Positions 15,255 through 23,656 of a DNA stretch of 33,216 nt are shown here, piece by piece. The translations under genes and the position numbers were made by a program. The DNA is from Flammeovirgaceae bacterium (GTDB lineage: Bacteria > Bacteroidota > Bacteroidia > Cytophagales > Cyclobacteriaceae). Within the stretch, counting starts at the first letter, position 1. Every line of letters starts with the position of its first letter. A model generated the notes under the pieces. It worked only from the letters and a program-made list of their open reading frames with translations, was not told the DNA's origin and searched no databases. Location of the stretch: the NCBI GenBank assembly GCA_023251155.1, contig JAHEZH010000056.1, forward strand, positions 1-33,216, in the 5' to 3' direction.

Positions 15255-15866
15255 ATGGACAGCTATATCACAGCTACCATTCTGCTTGCCATCGTGCATG
15301 CACTGATTCCCAACCACTGGTTGCCATTGGTAGCGATTGCCAAAACCGAAAAGTGGTCGAGAAAAGAACTGCTCATCGTTACCTTCATCGCCTCCCTGGC
15401 ACACGTGACAGGAACCGTCTTGCTTGGACTCATCTTAGGATGGATCGGTACAACACTCGCACAGACCTATACCGATTACCTGCCCATCATCGCACCCATC
15501 TTACTGATCGTGTTTGGATTGATTTACTTCTCTGTTAATTTCAGACATCAGCATACATCTGCCTCTGCGGAAAAGCCAGTTAAATCCAAAGGACGATGGA
15601 TCATATTCTTCGTATTGATCATGTTTATCTCTCCGTGCCTGGAAGTGGAATCACTTTTTCTGGCAGCAGGTGCGCGCGGACTCGATAACATCTTGAGGCT
15701 GGGTGCCATCTACGCACAGGTGAGCATCACCGGAATAGTTACACTCGTACTACTCGCCTTTGCAGGCGTACGAATGATCCACACTGAATTCATCGAACAC
15801 TATGAAAAACGAATTACAGGTATCGTACTCATCGCAGTAGGTATCATCACTTTTTTCTTTCACTAA
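15255..15866 (+). CDS. Polytopic membrane protein with HALIPNHW motif, possible metal permease
   Basis: 203 residues with about six hydrophobic helices (3-18, 36-65, 72-92, 113-130, 150-172, 185-202). Near the N-terminus is H15-ALIPN-H21-W, and a second His lies in SLAHVTG. The motif recalls the H-x4-D-H or HALEPGH signatures of NicO/RcnA-type nickel-cobalt transporters, but the match is partial and I cannot assign the family firmly. A His patch (RHQHTSAS) sits in the loop between helices 3 and 4, and ISPCLEVES follows in helix 4. It is located between mgtC and the P1B ATPase, 20 bases ahead of the latter, so it most likely takes part in metal transport. Confidence 0.65.
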   Translation: MDSYITATILLAIVHALIPNHWLPLVAIAKTEKWSRKELLIVTFIASLAHVTGTVLLGLILGWIGTTLAQTYTDYLPIIAPILLIVFGLIYFSVNFRHQHTSASAEKPVKSKGRWIIFFVLIMFISPCLEVESLFLAAGARGLDNILRLGAIYAQVSITGIVTLVLLAFAGVRMIHTEFIEHYEKRITGIVLIAVGIITFFFH

Positions 15867-15885
15867 TAAATAAAACACCAGCAAT

Positions 15886-17925
15886 ATGAATACCAATGAC
15901 CAGCAAAAGAAAAACGATAAGAGCCAGCCTCAGACTGGAAAAGAAATGGAACAGGTAAAAAAACCAGCCCACCAACATAAAGAAGGTGAAAAGCATGACC
16001 ACAGCGATGAGGAAGAAGACGGCCACGATCATGATGGAAATGCAGACGCTACAGACTCCAAACCTCAGTGGAGACAACATCTGGATCTAATCGGAGCACT
16101 GGCAATACTTACTGTATTACTCACCTTGGAATTCGGATTTAAATATACATTCCCTAATCTCATCGCGCTTGCCATCAATGCCGTTGCTTACCTGCTCGCA
16201 GGGCGGACTGTATTGTATATGGCCTTCCGGAAAATAAAGCGGGCCGACATCTTCAATGAGTTTGTGTTAATGAGCGTAGCCACGCTGGGCGCATTCTATA
16301 TCGGAGAATATACCGAAGGCGTTGCCGTCATGGTATTCTATGCGGTAGGCGAATGGTTTCAGGACTCCGCCATCCAACGCGCCAAACAAAGTATCAAGGC
16401 ACTACTGGATATCCGCCCCGATCAGGTATCAGTCGTCCGTGATGGAAAAGTTCAGGTCATCAAACCTTCCGAAATACAATTAGGTGAAACCATCCAGATC
16501 AAGCCCGGAGAAAAAGTAGCACTGGATGGCGAACTGCTTTCAGAAAATTCTTCCTTCAATACCGCAGCACTCACCGGGGAAAGCAGACCCGATACCAAGT
16601 ACAAAGGTGAACCCGTCCTTGCCGGGATGATCAACCTGAACACCGTATCCGAAGTGAAGGTCACCGCACTGTTCAAAGACAGCAAGCTCAGCAAGATTCT
16701 TGAAATGGTGCAGGACGCCACCTCGCGTAAATCACAGACACAACTGTTTATCTCCCGCTTTGCAAAAGTCTATACACCGATCGTATTCTTCCTCGCATTG
16801 GCACTCGTAGTAGGCCCGTACTTCTTTGTTGACAAATATGTATTCAATGAATGGCTCTATCGTGGATTAGTCTTCCTGGTGATTAGTTGTCCTTGCGCAT
16901 TGGTGGTTTCCATTCCGTTGGGATACTTCGGAGGTATTGGCCTGGCATCACGTAATGGCATTCTGTTCAAAGGTGGAAACTTCCTGGACGTCATGACCAA
17001 GATCAACGCCATCGTCATGGACAAGACAGGTACACTCACCAAGGGTGTATTTAAAGTTCAGCAGGTAGTCACCTCGGATTTCGATGAAAAAGAATTAGTG
17101 CGAATCACAGCAGCACTTGAAAAAAATTCCACCCACCCCATCGGCAAAGCCGTAGTGGACCATGCCGGTGAAGCACTCGGAAATACCACAGCAACCAACG
17201 TAGAAGAAGTACCGGGCCACGGATTGAAAGGTACCGTGGAAGGAAAAGAAGTACTCGCTGGAAATCTCAAATTGCTCAAACGATTCGCTATCTCCTTCCC
17301 TGCCGAAATAGAGAAAGTAGTGGACACCATCGTCACCGTAGCCGTCTCCGGAAAATACGCAGGATATATCACCATCGCGGACGAAATCAAAGAAGACTCC
17401 GTGCAGGCCATCAAAGACATGCATGCACTGAAAATAAAAACCGTCATGCTATCCGGTGACAAGCAGGCAGTAGTCGACCAGGTAGCCAAACAGATCAACA
17501 TAGACCAGGCCTTCGGTGACCTTCTCCCGGAAGGAAAAGTAGAAAAGGTACAGGCCTTGAAAAAGGAAGGACTACACATTGCCTTCGTGGGTGACGGTGT
17601 CAACGATGCTCCCGTAGTAGCATTGGCAGATGCGGGTATCGCCATGGGTGGACTCGGTAGCGATGCCACCATCGAGACAGCAGACGTAGTCATCCAGAAT
17701 GACCAGCCTTCTAAAATTGTCGCAGCCATCCGCATCGGAAAAATAACTCGCAACATCGTATGGCAGAACATCATCCTGGCCATGGCAGTAAAGGCGGTTG
17801 TACTGGTGCTGGGTGCCGGTGGAGTAGCCAACTTATGGGAAGCCGTTATTGCCGATGTAGGCGTAGCATTGCTCGCCATCGTCAACGCTGTACGCATACA
17901 AAAAATGAACGTAGATAAAGATTAA
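15886..17925 (+). CDS. P1B-2 type Zn/Cd/Pb-translocating ATPase
   Basis: 679 residues. Motifs in order: TGE in the actuator domain (AALTGESRPD), C335-P-C337 in the metal-binding TM helix followed by SIPLG, phosphorylated D379 in DKTGTLT, H417-P in STHPIGK, G569-DGVNDAP, and D657-V-G in the last TM helix. CPC plus the late Asp is the pattern of ZntA/CadA pumps for Zn, Cd and Pb. There is no N-terminal CxxC HMA domain; instead residues 29-49 are a His/Asp/Glu-rich tail (HQH, HDH, HDHD). It is the last gene of the metal operon and gives an inner-membrane route alongside the RND pump. Confidence 0.93.
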   Translation: MNTNDQQKKNDKSQPQTGKEMEQVKKPAHQHKEGEKHDHSDEEEDGHDHDGNADATDSKPQWRQHLDLIGALAILTVLLTLEFGFKYTFPNLIALAINAVAYLLAGRTVLYMAFRKIKRADIFNEFVLMSVATLGAFYIGEYTEGVAVMVFYAVGEWFQDSAIQRAKQSIKALLDIRPDQVSVVRDGKVQVIKPSEIQLGETIQIKPGEKVALDGELLSENSSFNTAALTGESRPDTKYKGEPVLAGMINLNTVSEVKVTALFKDSKLSKILEMVQDATSRKSQTQLFISRFAKVYTPIVFFLALALVVGPYFFVDKYVFNEWLYRGLVFLVISCPCALVVSIPLGYFGGIGLASRNGILFKGGNFLDVMTKINAIVMDKTGTLTKGVFKVQQVVTSDFDEKELVRITAALEKNSTHPIGKAVVDHAGEALGNTTATNVEEVPGHGLKGTVEGKEVLAGNLKLLKRFAISFPAEIEKVVDTIVTVAVSGKYAGYITIADEIKEDSVQAIKDMHALKIKTVMLSGDKQAVVDQVAKQINIDQAFGDLLPEGKVEKVQALKKEGLHIAFVGDGVNDAPVVALADAGIAMGGLGSDATIETADVVIQNDQPSKIVAAIRIGKITRNIVWQNIILAMAVKAVVLVLGAGGVANLWEAVIADVGVALLAIVNAVRIQKMNVDKD

Positions 17926-17964
17926 AGTAATAGTGGAAGATGAGCTTATGAGCGAGAGGATAAG

Positions 17965-20175
17965 ATGTTGAAAACGAATAAACTAAGATTCGACACCTAT
18001 AAAATCGGATTACTTATTGTCGTCATAGTATTAGCTGTCGTCAGTGACGGTTTTTCGCAACTCACTTACGTGTACGACAACAGTATTCCGGTCAACGAAA
18101 ACAATACTCTTCTGTCCATGCCCTGGACGGGCGGCATCAACGGTGCGCAGTTCAACACCATCGACCTCAACAACGATGGACAGGATGACCTCGTACTCTT
18201 TGACCGCATGGCCAACCAGGTGCTTACTTTCTTGAGCAAAGAAAAACAATACGTGTATGCGCCCGAATACGAAGCCTACTTTCCTCCCACCATCTCCAAC
18301 TGGATATTACTTAACGACTACAACAACGATGGAAAGAAAGACATCTTCACGGGTGACCCATCGGGAATGAAAGTCTTTCAGAACGTATCGACTGCCGGAC
18401 AACCTTTCCAATGGAGACGATACCTCTTCACGAATCGTATCGATATCGCATTGACGATGGGATTCACACAGAAGGTCAATATTCAGATGCAGTACGATGA
18501 CCTTCCCCACTTGCTCGACTTTGATAAAGATGGTGACCTGGACATCTTCAAAATTGCCTTCACCGGTAATGGCACTGTAGAGTACCACAAAAATTTCAGC
18601 ATGGAACGCTACGGCACAGCTGACTCACTTGACTTTGTACGTCAGACACAAACATGGGGAAAGGTGATGCAATGCCTCTGTGATGACTTTGCTTTCAACG
18701 GAAAGGAATGTTTTACCAACGCAGGACGCACCGAACATACTGGAGGCAAAGCACTACTCGTTATCGATCTGGACAACGACAACGATCATGACCTGCTACT
18801 ATCTGAATCCAGCTGTAACAACATCTACCGCCTCACCAACGAAGGTACCGACAGCAACCCGGTCATCAACACCATGTCACTCTATCCGGAATCACCGACA
18901 GACATGAACGTCTTCCCGGCAGCCTTCTTCGAAGACGTAGACTTCGATGGCACAAAGGACCTCATCGTCACTCCAAACGTCTACCGCAAAGACCTGCTTG
19001 ATATGGATCTCAAGGCATCAACGTGGCTGTATAAGAATACGGGCTCCAACGCGCTGCCACAGTTCAACTTTATCAAAAAAGACTTCCTCCAGGAACAGAT
19101 GCTGGACGTAGGCGACAATGCGGTACCCTCGTTTGCCGATGAAGACAACGATGGCGACCTGGATTTGTTCATCGGTTATAATTCGGATGCATCCACCTAT
19201 GGATCAATTGCCTTGTATCGCAATCAAGGGACGCCCACCGACCCGCAATTTGAATTCATCACCAGCGATTACATGGCTATCAAGAGCCTTCAGCTTCACA
19301 ACGTCAAGCCACAGCTGGTAGACCTCAACTCCGATGGCAAGCCAGACCTCGCACTCACCGCCACCGATCGTACGGAGAAGACCCAGCTTTTCTATTTTCA
19401 CAACACAGGCACATCGTCAATGCAATTCGACCTGTCTGATCTGCGCATCATTCCTATTACCATAGGCGACCGCGAAAACTACCACTTCACCGACATCAAC
19501 AATGATGGCAAACCCGATCTGCTCATTGGACGATTTTTTGGTACGCTGGAATACTGGCGCAACTATGGAACACCGACATCGCCCTTTTACACATTGGAAA
19601 ATCCTGCTTACCTCAACATCAGCAACAGCCCTGAAAGGCTCGGCATGACCTGCTTTGCTGGAGACCTCGATGGTGACTACAAACCCGACCTCATCATCGC
19701 AGATGCCTTTGGAAAAATAAGTGTCATCAACAACTTCCGCGAAGTCACTGACTACACACAGGAAAACACCAACATCGTATTTAATCCGCTCACCGAAGAC
19801 TACCATCCCATCGCGCTGGGGAAAGCATGGCCTACTGCTGCAAACCTTTTTGACACCAAACGTTCTGCTATTTTCATCGGCACCATCCGTGGTGGAATTG
19901 AAATACTACGCAACGAAGAAAAAGCACCGCAGTTCGATGAGCTTTCCCTCTCCCTCTATCCCAACCCGGTCAGAAGTGAATCCATCGTGTACGTAGAAAC
20001 CAACATGCCCTTGTCACTTCAGGTATATACACTATTGGGGCAACCGATCACCGCCAAACAAATTATCGCCAATGAATTGAATACCCTGCACTTCGAACAT
20101 CTTGCCTCCGGGCTTTACATCTTCAAATTTTCAAGTGGCAACAAGGCCATATACCGCAGAGTAATCTTTGAATAA
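17965..20175 (+). CDS. Secreted FG-GAP/VCBS-repeat protein with T9SS sorting domain
   Basis: 736 residues. A signal peptide runs to about residue 32 (VVSDGFSQ). At least nine Ca-binding-like repeats of the form D-x-N/D-x-D-G-x-x-D follow (for example DLNNDGQDD, DYNNDGKKD, DFDKDGDLD, DEDNDGDLD, DINNDGKPD), spaced as in beta-propeller VCBS/FG-GAP proteins. The last 75 residues, with LYPNPV, LQVYTLLGQ, LASGLYIFKF and a basic end, form a type A C-terminal domain for type IX secretion and surface attachment. It follows the metal ATPase by 39 bases; it may be a separate unit. Ligand unknown. Confidence 0.9.
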   Translation: MLKTNKLRFDTYKIGLLIVVIVLAVVSDGFSQLTYVYDNSIPVNENNTLLSMPWTGGINGAQFNTIDLNNDGQDDLVLFDRMANQVLTFLSKEKQYVYAPEYEAYFPPTISNWILLNDYNNDGKKDIFTGDPSGMKVFQNVSTAGQPFQWRRYLFTNRIDIALTMGFTQKVNIQMQYDDLPHLLDFDKDGDLDIFKIAFTGNGTVEYHKNFSMERYGTADSLDFVRQTQTWGKVMQCLCDDFAFNGKECFTNAGRTEHTGGKALLVIDLDNDNDHDLLLSESSCNNIYRLTNEGTDSNPVINTMSLYPESPTDMNVFPAAFFEDVDFDGTKDLIVTPNVYRKDLLDMDLKASTWLYKNTGSNALPQFNFIKKDFLQEQMLDVGDNAVPSFADEDNDGDLDLFIGYNSDASTYGSIALYRNQGTPTDPQFEFITSDYMAIKSLQLHNVKPQLVDLNSDGKPDLALTATDRTEKTQLFYFHNTGTSSMQFDLSDLRIIPITIGDRENYHFTDINNDGKPDLLIGRFFGTLEYWRNYGTPTSPFYTLENPAYLNISNSPERLGMTCFAGDLDGDYKPDLIIADAFGKISVINNFREVTDYTQENTNIVFNPLTEDYHPIALGKAWPTAANLFDTKRSAIFIGTIRGGIEILRNEEKAPQFDELSLSLYPNPVRSESIVYVETNMPLSLQVYTLLGQPITAKQIIANELNTLHFEHLASGLYIFKFSSGNKAIYRRVIFE

Positions 20176-20194
20176 GTGTAAACAACAATAAGAC

Positions 20195-20632
20195 ATGAGC
20201 GTGAATAAAAACCAATCGTTGGTGTTAACAGCTCTTTTGTTTTTAGCTCATATAACAAAGAGTTCAGCACAAATTGCCGCAGGATTTTATGCGGGTAGTG
20301 GTGATACTAAAGCGGCTATAGGGTATGACTTTTCTCCTAAAGTGTGGGCCGATATTCGCATGTATGGCGGAGTATCCTTAAAGAAATTCACTCCCGAACT
20401 CACTATCAATTATAATTTTGTCAGAAGGGAAACCCATGACATCTACCTGGGAGCTAGCCTGTCGGTCAACGGCAAAAACAATCTTACCATCCCCATTGGA
20501 TTCCGTGTTAAGCCACTTGAAAAAATGAGAGAGTTTCAACTTATCGTTGAAGCCGAACCCTTATATAACTTCCATGCCGAAGATATACAGTTCGTGAGTT
20601 TCATCGGAATCCGTTACCTCTTCTCGAAATGA
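20195..20632 (+). CDS. Small outer-membrane beta-barrel-like protein
   Basis: 145 residues. The signal peptide (about 1-25, ending SSAQ) is followed by alternating polar/hydrophobic strands (FYAGSGDTKAAIGYDF, PELTINYNFV, IYLGASLSV, FVSFIGIRYLFSK) and a C-terminal aromatic-rich strand. This suggests an 8-strand outer-membrane barrel or a fragment of one. I do not recognise a family. It starts 19 bases after the T9SS protein, so the two may be co-transcribed. The following 164 bases before the next gene hold no convincing gene. Confidence 0.65.
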   Translation: MSVNKNQSLVLTALLFLAHITKSSAQIAAGFYAGSGDTKAAIGYDFSPKVWADIRMYGGVSLKKFTPELTINYNFVRRETHDIYLGASLSVNGKNNLTIPIGFRVKPLEKMREFQLIVEAEPLYNFHAEDIQFVSFIGIRYLFSK

Positions 20633-20796
20633 AAAAAGTAGTGGAAGTACTTTCTCTTTTAAATGCAGAAGACCTATCTTAAAGTGATAAGGGTCATGTC
20701 TGAGATTACAACAGTAGATAAATTCAGGAGAGAAGCCAGGAGAAATACCATAAGACACCACGTACCAGCAGTCAATAAACACTCACTGCAACAGCA

Positions 20797-21336
20797 ATGA
20801 AAAAAACAGTCCTCTTTATCCTTGCTTTCTTTTGTATCACATTCAGCTTTGCACAAACACGGTTAGAAGGAATCGTAACCGATGCATCTAATCAATCGCC
20901 TATACCTTACGTGAGTATAAGTACAGCCGATGGCAAAGCAGGGTCCGTGTCCAACAGTGATGGTCACTTCCTGATTGCTGTTAATACCTTTCCGGTAACA
21001 CTGGTATTCAGTCATGTCAACTTTGGAAAAACAGAAGTCACATTTTCCAATGCTAGTCAGGGCAATGTCACCCTGAAACCATTGAGCATTGAACTGCCTG
21101 AAGTAAATATCAATGCATCCGATCCTGTGCTGATCGTTAGCAAAGTATATGATAAGTTGACGAAGTCAAACTCCAAAGTCATAGCCAATGGGTTTTATCG
21201 TCAATGGACAAGAAACGATGATATCTATTCCGAATTCATCGAGTCCTTCTACACCACACGAATCGGTGCAACGGGAGTAGAACAAGCAATGATCACTCAG
21301 GGTCGCTACGCAAGGAAATTAAAGGGAGAAGGATGA
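20797..21336 (+). CDS. Carboxypeptidase-regulatory-like domain protein, N-terminal part (frameshifted)
   Basis: 179 residues. The signal peptide (to about residue 19, FSFAQ) is followed by a CarboxypepD_reg-like beta-sandwich at about 21-105 (RLEGIVTDASNQSPIPYVSIS... NSDGHFLI... LVFSHVNFGK), then the start of a second domain (VSKVYDKL, FYRQWTRNDDIYSEFIESFY). It stops at the TGA 21334-21336. The next frame continues the second domain without a break in sense, so the two ORFs look like one gene of about 395 codons interrupted by a 1-base change. In other Bacteroidota such proteins are single chains. Whether this is decay, sequencing error or recoding is open. Confidence 0.75.
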   Translation: MKKTVLFILAFFCITFSFAQTRLEGIVTDASNQSPIPYVSISTADGKAGSVSNSDGHFLIAVNTFPVTLVFSHVNFGKTEVTFSNASQGNVTLKPLSIELPEVNINASDPVLIVSKVYDKLTKSNSKVIANGFYRQWTRNDDIYSEFIESFYTTRIGATGVEQAMITQGRYARKLKGEG

Positions 21337-21986
21337 TAACGAATAACAATTTTTCCGCATTCACCAATACATTTCCTCTGGCAATGACAGCGCAGCGTTC
21401 CTTCCTTTCTCCGATATGTGCAGACGCAAAGAACTATTTTACCTTAACACTAAGTGAACGAATAAAGGACACTAGCGGAAAAGTTATTTATGTGATCACG
21501 TTTTCACCATTAGCTACCAATACACTGCCGGGATTCAGCGGAAAATTATTTATCAATGAAGACGATGACTTGATCCGTTTCAAAGGAACCATCAGCGATG
21601 CACGATTCAATCCAATCGAAACCATCACCGATAAAGTAACGAATGTCAAATTGGAAATAGATGCCTTCTGTGACAATGAAGTAGCTAACGTCCTTCTGCT
21701 GGAGAATTTAAAAGCAGACTTAACTTATACGTACAAGTATGATGGTAAAAACACCCGACAAGTACATAGCAGCTCCTTCTACTTCGTCTATGATTACGAC
21801 ACCTCCAAAATCAATCGCGAATTGCCAGTTGATAAAAATGCCAACGACTACCAGGCCATTCACAACGGTCAGTACGATGAAAGCTTCTGGGAGAAGAAAC
21901 AGGTACTCTCACAAACCCCGGTGGAAAAAGAAATCATCAAACAGTTTCGCAAGTCCAATGAATTCAAAAAGGTGTTTTTAAAATAA
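21333..21986 (+). CDS. C-terminal part of the frameshifted carboxypeptidase-regulatory-like gene
   Basis: 217 residues in the -1 frame relative to the preceding ORF, overlapping it by ATGA. It has no signal peptide of its own and begins in mid-domain (NNFSAFTNTFPLAM). It continues with strands such as KVIYVITFSP and GFSGKLFINEDDDLIRFKG, ending in a charged tail. This frame is open upstream through the overlap, consistent with one ancestral gene. Independent translation by ATGA coupling is formally possible but would yield a cytosolic half-domain, which seems unlikely. Confidence 0.65.
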   Translation: MITNNNFSAFTNTFPLAMTAQRSFLSPICADAKNYFTLTLSERIKDTSGKVIYVITFSPLATNTLPGFSGKLFINEDDDLIRFKGTISDARFNPIETITDKVTNVKLEIDAFCDNEVANVLLLENLKADLTYTYKYDGKNTRQVHSSSFYFVYDYDTSKINRELPVDKNANDYQAIHNGQYDESFWEKKQVLSQTPVEKEIIKQFRKSNEFKKVFLK

Positions 21987-21988
21987 CA

Positions 21989-23218
21989 CTAAAAGTAACT
22001 GGAGATACCTAACTGAATGATGGCCGTTCGGGAAGATGGATTGTTAATGATGTCACGACTCCACTCCCTGCGGTAGTTGACACGAATCACAGTCTGTGGT
22101 GTAGGCCGGAAACTGACAGCCGGAACAACAGCATAAAAACAATCACCAATCGTAGTACCCGTCTCTTCGAACTTCCCCACGTTCCAGTCTCCGTATTCAA
22201 TTCGACATGCCGCATTCAACACCGACCGGCTGAATCCAAAGATCGTCCCACTCTTCACAGGCTGCACCACATCAATGAAGCCTCCATACTGACGATGACC
22301 ATATTGAGGTCCATACGACAGCGGAACATTCACATGCACCCACGCCCACTCTCCGATGATGCGCGTCTTCCATACGGGAATAGTCGTATTAAAGTCAACC
22401 GCCACCACATCCACTCTACGCTTTTCATCCAGCACCAATCCATCGTCCTGGAATTTGTTATACACTCCTCCCATATACGATATACCCACTTCCCCAATTG
22501 ACTTCTTTTGCAATGCCACTTTCCCGGTCACCAGCGGCTGGCCATTGCTGCTCTCCATAAAGCGCTCCGGTGAATTCTTGGCCGCAGGAAGATACGTTCG
22601 GTTGCGTGTATTGGTAATGATGCTTTCATCAAAGCCATTCGTCAGATACAACTCATAACCAAATGCCCAGCTGCTCGAATACTTCTTTCCAAACAAACCA
22701 AAGCCTACATTACTCCACGTAGCTGGCAACATCTGAGTCATCGCCACCGGGCGCTCCACGAACTCCCACTTGGGACCATCATGGTTCTGATTGAAAGCAC
22801 CAATGGGATTCATCACAATACCACCACGAAAATTAACGAGTGGATGAAACATAAAGTCCAGTGAAGCAAATTCAATACTCACCTCCTTGCCCCCATCTTC
22901 AAACTCTACCTCCGTAAGAAACTTGATCTTGCGATGAAGGGAAGAAGCAATGAACAACGTCAGCCGTGGGATGCGAAACGTATGCCCTTCCGAAATACCA
23001 TCCATAGTGGAATACGTATAGTCGGATTCCACATAGCCACCCGTTGCCACAGGCACCTTTCCTACCGACAAGAACGGCCGGTTATACACCGCATCCATGT
23101 TCATCGACTTACCGAACGAAGTGTCACGGGGAATACGCCTGAACAAAGACGAATCGACCTGCGCAATACTCACGTGCATCAACCCAAGACAGCAACAGGC
23201 AACAAGGATATATTTCAT
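21989..23218 (-). CDS. Outer-membrane porin-like protein
   Basis: 409 residues with a signal peptide (about 1-19, LMHVSIAQ). The remainder is rich in amphipathic strands with aromatic ends (FLTEVEFEDGG, WAFGYELYLTNGF, VGISYMGGVYNKF, VNYRREWSRD) and ends in SSYF, as expected for a large outer-membrane barrel related to phosphate-selective porin O/P or alginate/OprP-type porins. GGIVMNPIGAFNQNHDGPKWEFV resembles these. The start overlaps the Rieske stop by ATGA (23215-23218), so translation is coupled. The substrate is unknown; the operon suggests passage of a compound handled by the redox proteins. Confidence 0.72.
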   Translation of the reverse strand: MKYILVACCCLGLMHVSIAQVDSSLFRRIPRDTSFGKSMNMDAVYNRPFLSVGKVPVATGGYVESDYTYSTMDGISEGHTFRIPRLTLFIASSLHRKIKFLTEVEFEDGGKEVSIEFASLDFMFHPLVNFRGGIVMNPIGAFNQNHDGPKWEFVERPVAMTQMLPATWSNVGFGLFGKKYSSSWAFGYELYLTNGFDESIITNTRNRTYLPAAKNSPERFMESSNGQPLVTGKVALQKKSIGEVGISYMGGVYNKFQDDGLVLDEKRRVDVVAVDFNTTIPVWKTRIIGEWAWVHVNVPLSYGPQYGHRQYGGFIDVVQPVKSGTIFGFSRSVLNAACRIEYGDWNVGKFEETGTTIGDCFYAVVPAVSFRPTPQTVIRVNYRREWSRDIINNPSSRTAIIQLGISSYF

Positions 23219-23655
23219 CGCAGTGTGATTTTCAGATTTCCTTCTTCTACAACAGTAGCAAATGAACGAAGTGAAACAGACGCAGGCCCATTGGCTACTT
23301 CACCATCACTACCAAACTCACTTCCATGAGCCGGACATTGCAACACCTCTCCATACGGATGAAGCTCAGCACCCTGGTGTGTACACTGCATCCACATAGC
23401 ACGATAAGCCGTTTCGTCTTCCCTGCTCACATAAATGGGAAATTGCAGCAACTCGTTTTCAACGACCAGGTACTTGCGAAAATGAACAGTTCCCTCCTTC
23501 TTGATTTCAAAAGAAGAGATAGGGACAACCAGTTCACTACCTTCGATCGGTGCACTCACGTACTTGGTTCCCGCACAACGCAGCAACAGTGCCGGAGTGA
23601 CAAACGCACCCACACAACTCCATCCACACTTCGTGATAAAGTCTTTTCTATTCAT
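23215..23655 (-). CDS. Rieske [2Fe-2S] protein, exported
   Basis: 146 residues. Cluster ligands are C91-T-H93 and C107-P-A-H110, separated as in Rieske domains. The disulfide Cys pair of cytochrome bc-type Rieske proteins is missing (CTHQGA and CPAHGS), pointing to a low-potential, ferredoxin/oxygenase-like cluster. The N-terminus MNRKDFITK followed by a hydrophobic stretch to about residue 26 resembles a twin-arginine signal with an RK pair, fitting export of a folded cofactor protein. It starts one base after the diheme protein stop and overlaps the porin start. Likely an electron-transfer partner of the diheme protein; this is inference. Confidence 0.87.
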   Translation of the reverse strand: MNRKDFITKCGWSCVGAFVTPALLLRCAGTKYVSAPIEGSELVVPISSFEIKKEGTVHFRKYLVVENELLQFPIYVSREDETAYRAMWMQCTHQGAELHPYGEVLQCPAHGSEFGSDGEVANGPASVSLRSFATVVEEGNLKITLR

Positions 23656-23656
23656 G

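Noticed and set aside
17058-17897. 279-residue minus-strand ORF inside the P1B ATPase gene
   Set aside because: Complete overlap with a strongly conserved gene; composition (Ser/Thr/Ala-rich) is typical of antisense reading.
20632-20660. AAAGTA/TACTTT stem with a T-rich tail after the small outer-membrane-like protein gene
   Set aside because: Only six A/T-rich pairs and an interrupted T-run; too weak to call a terminator.
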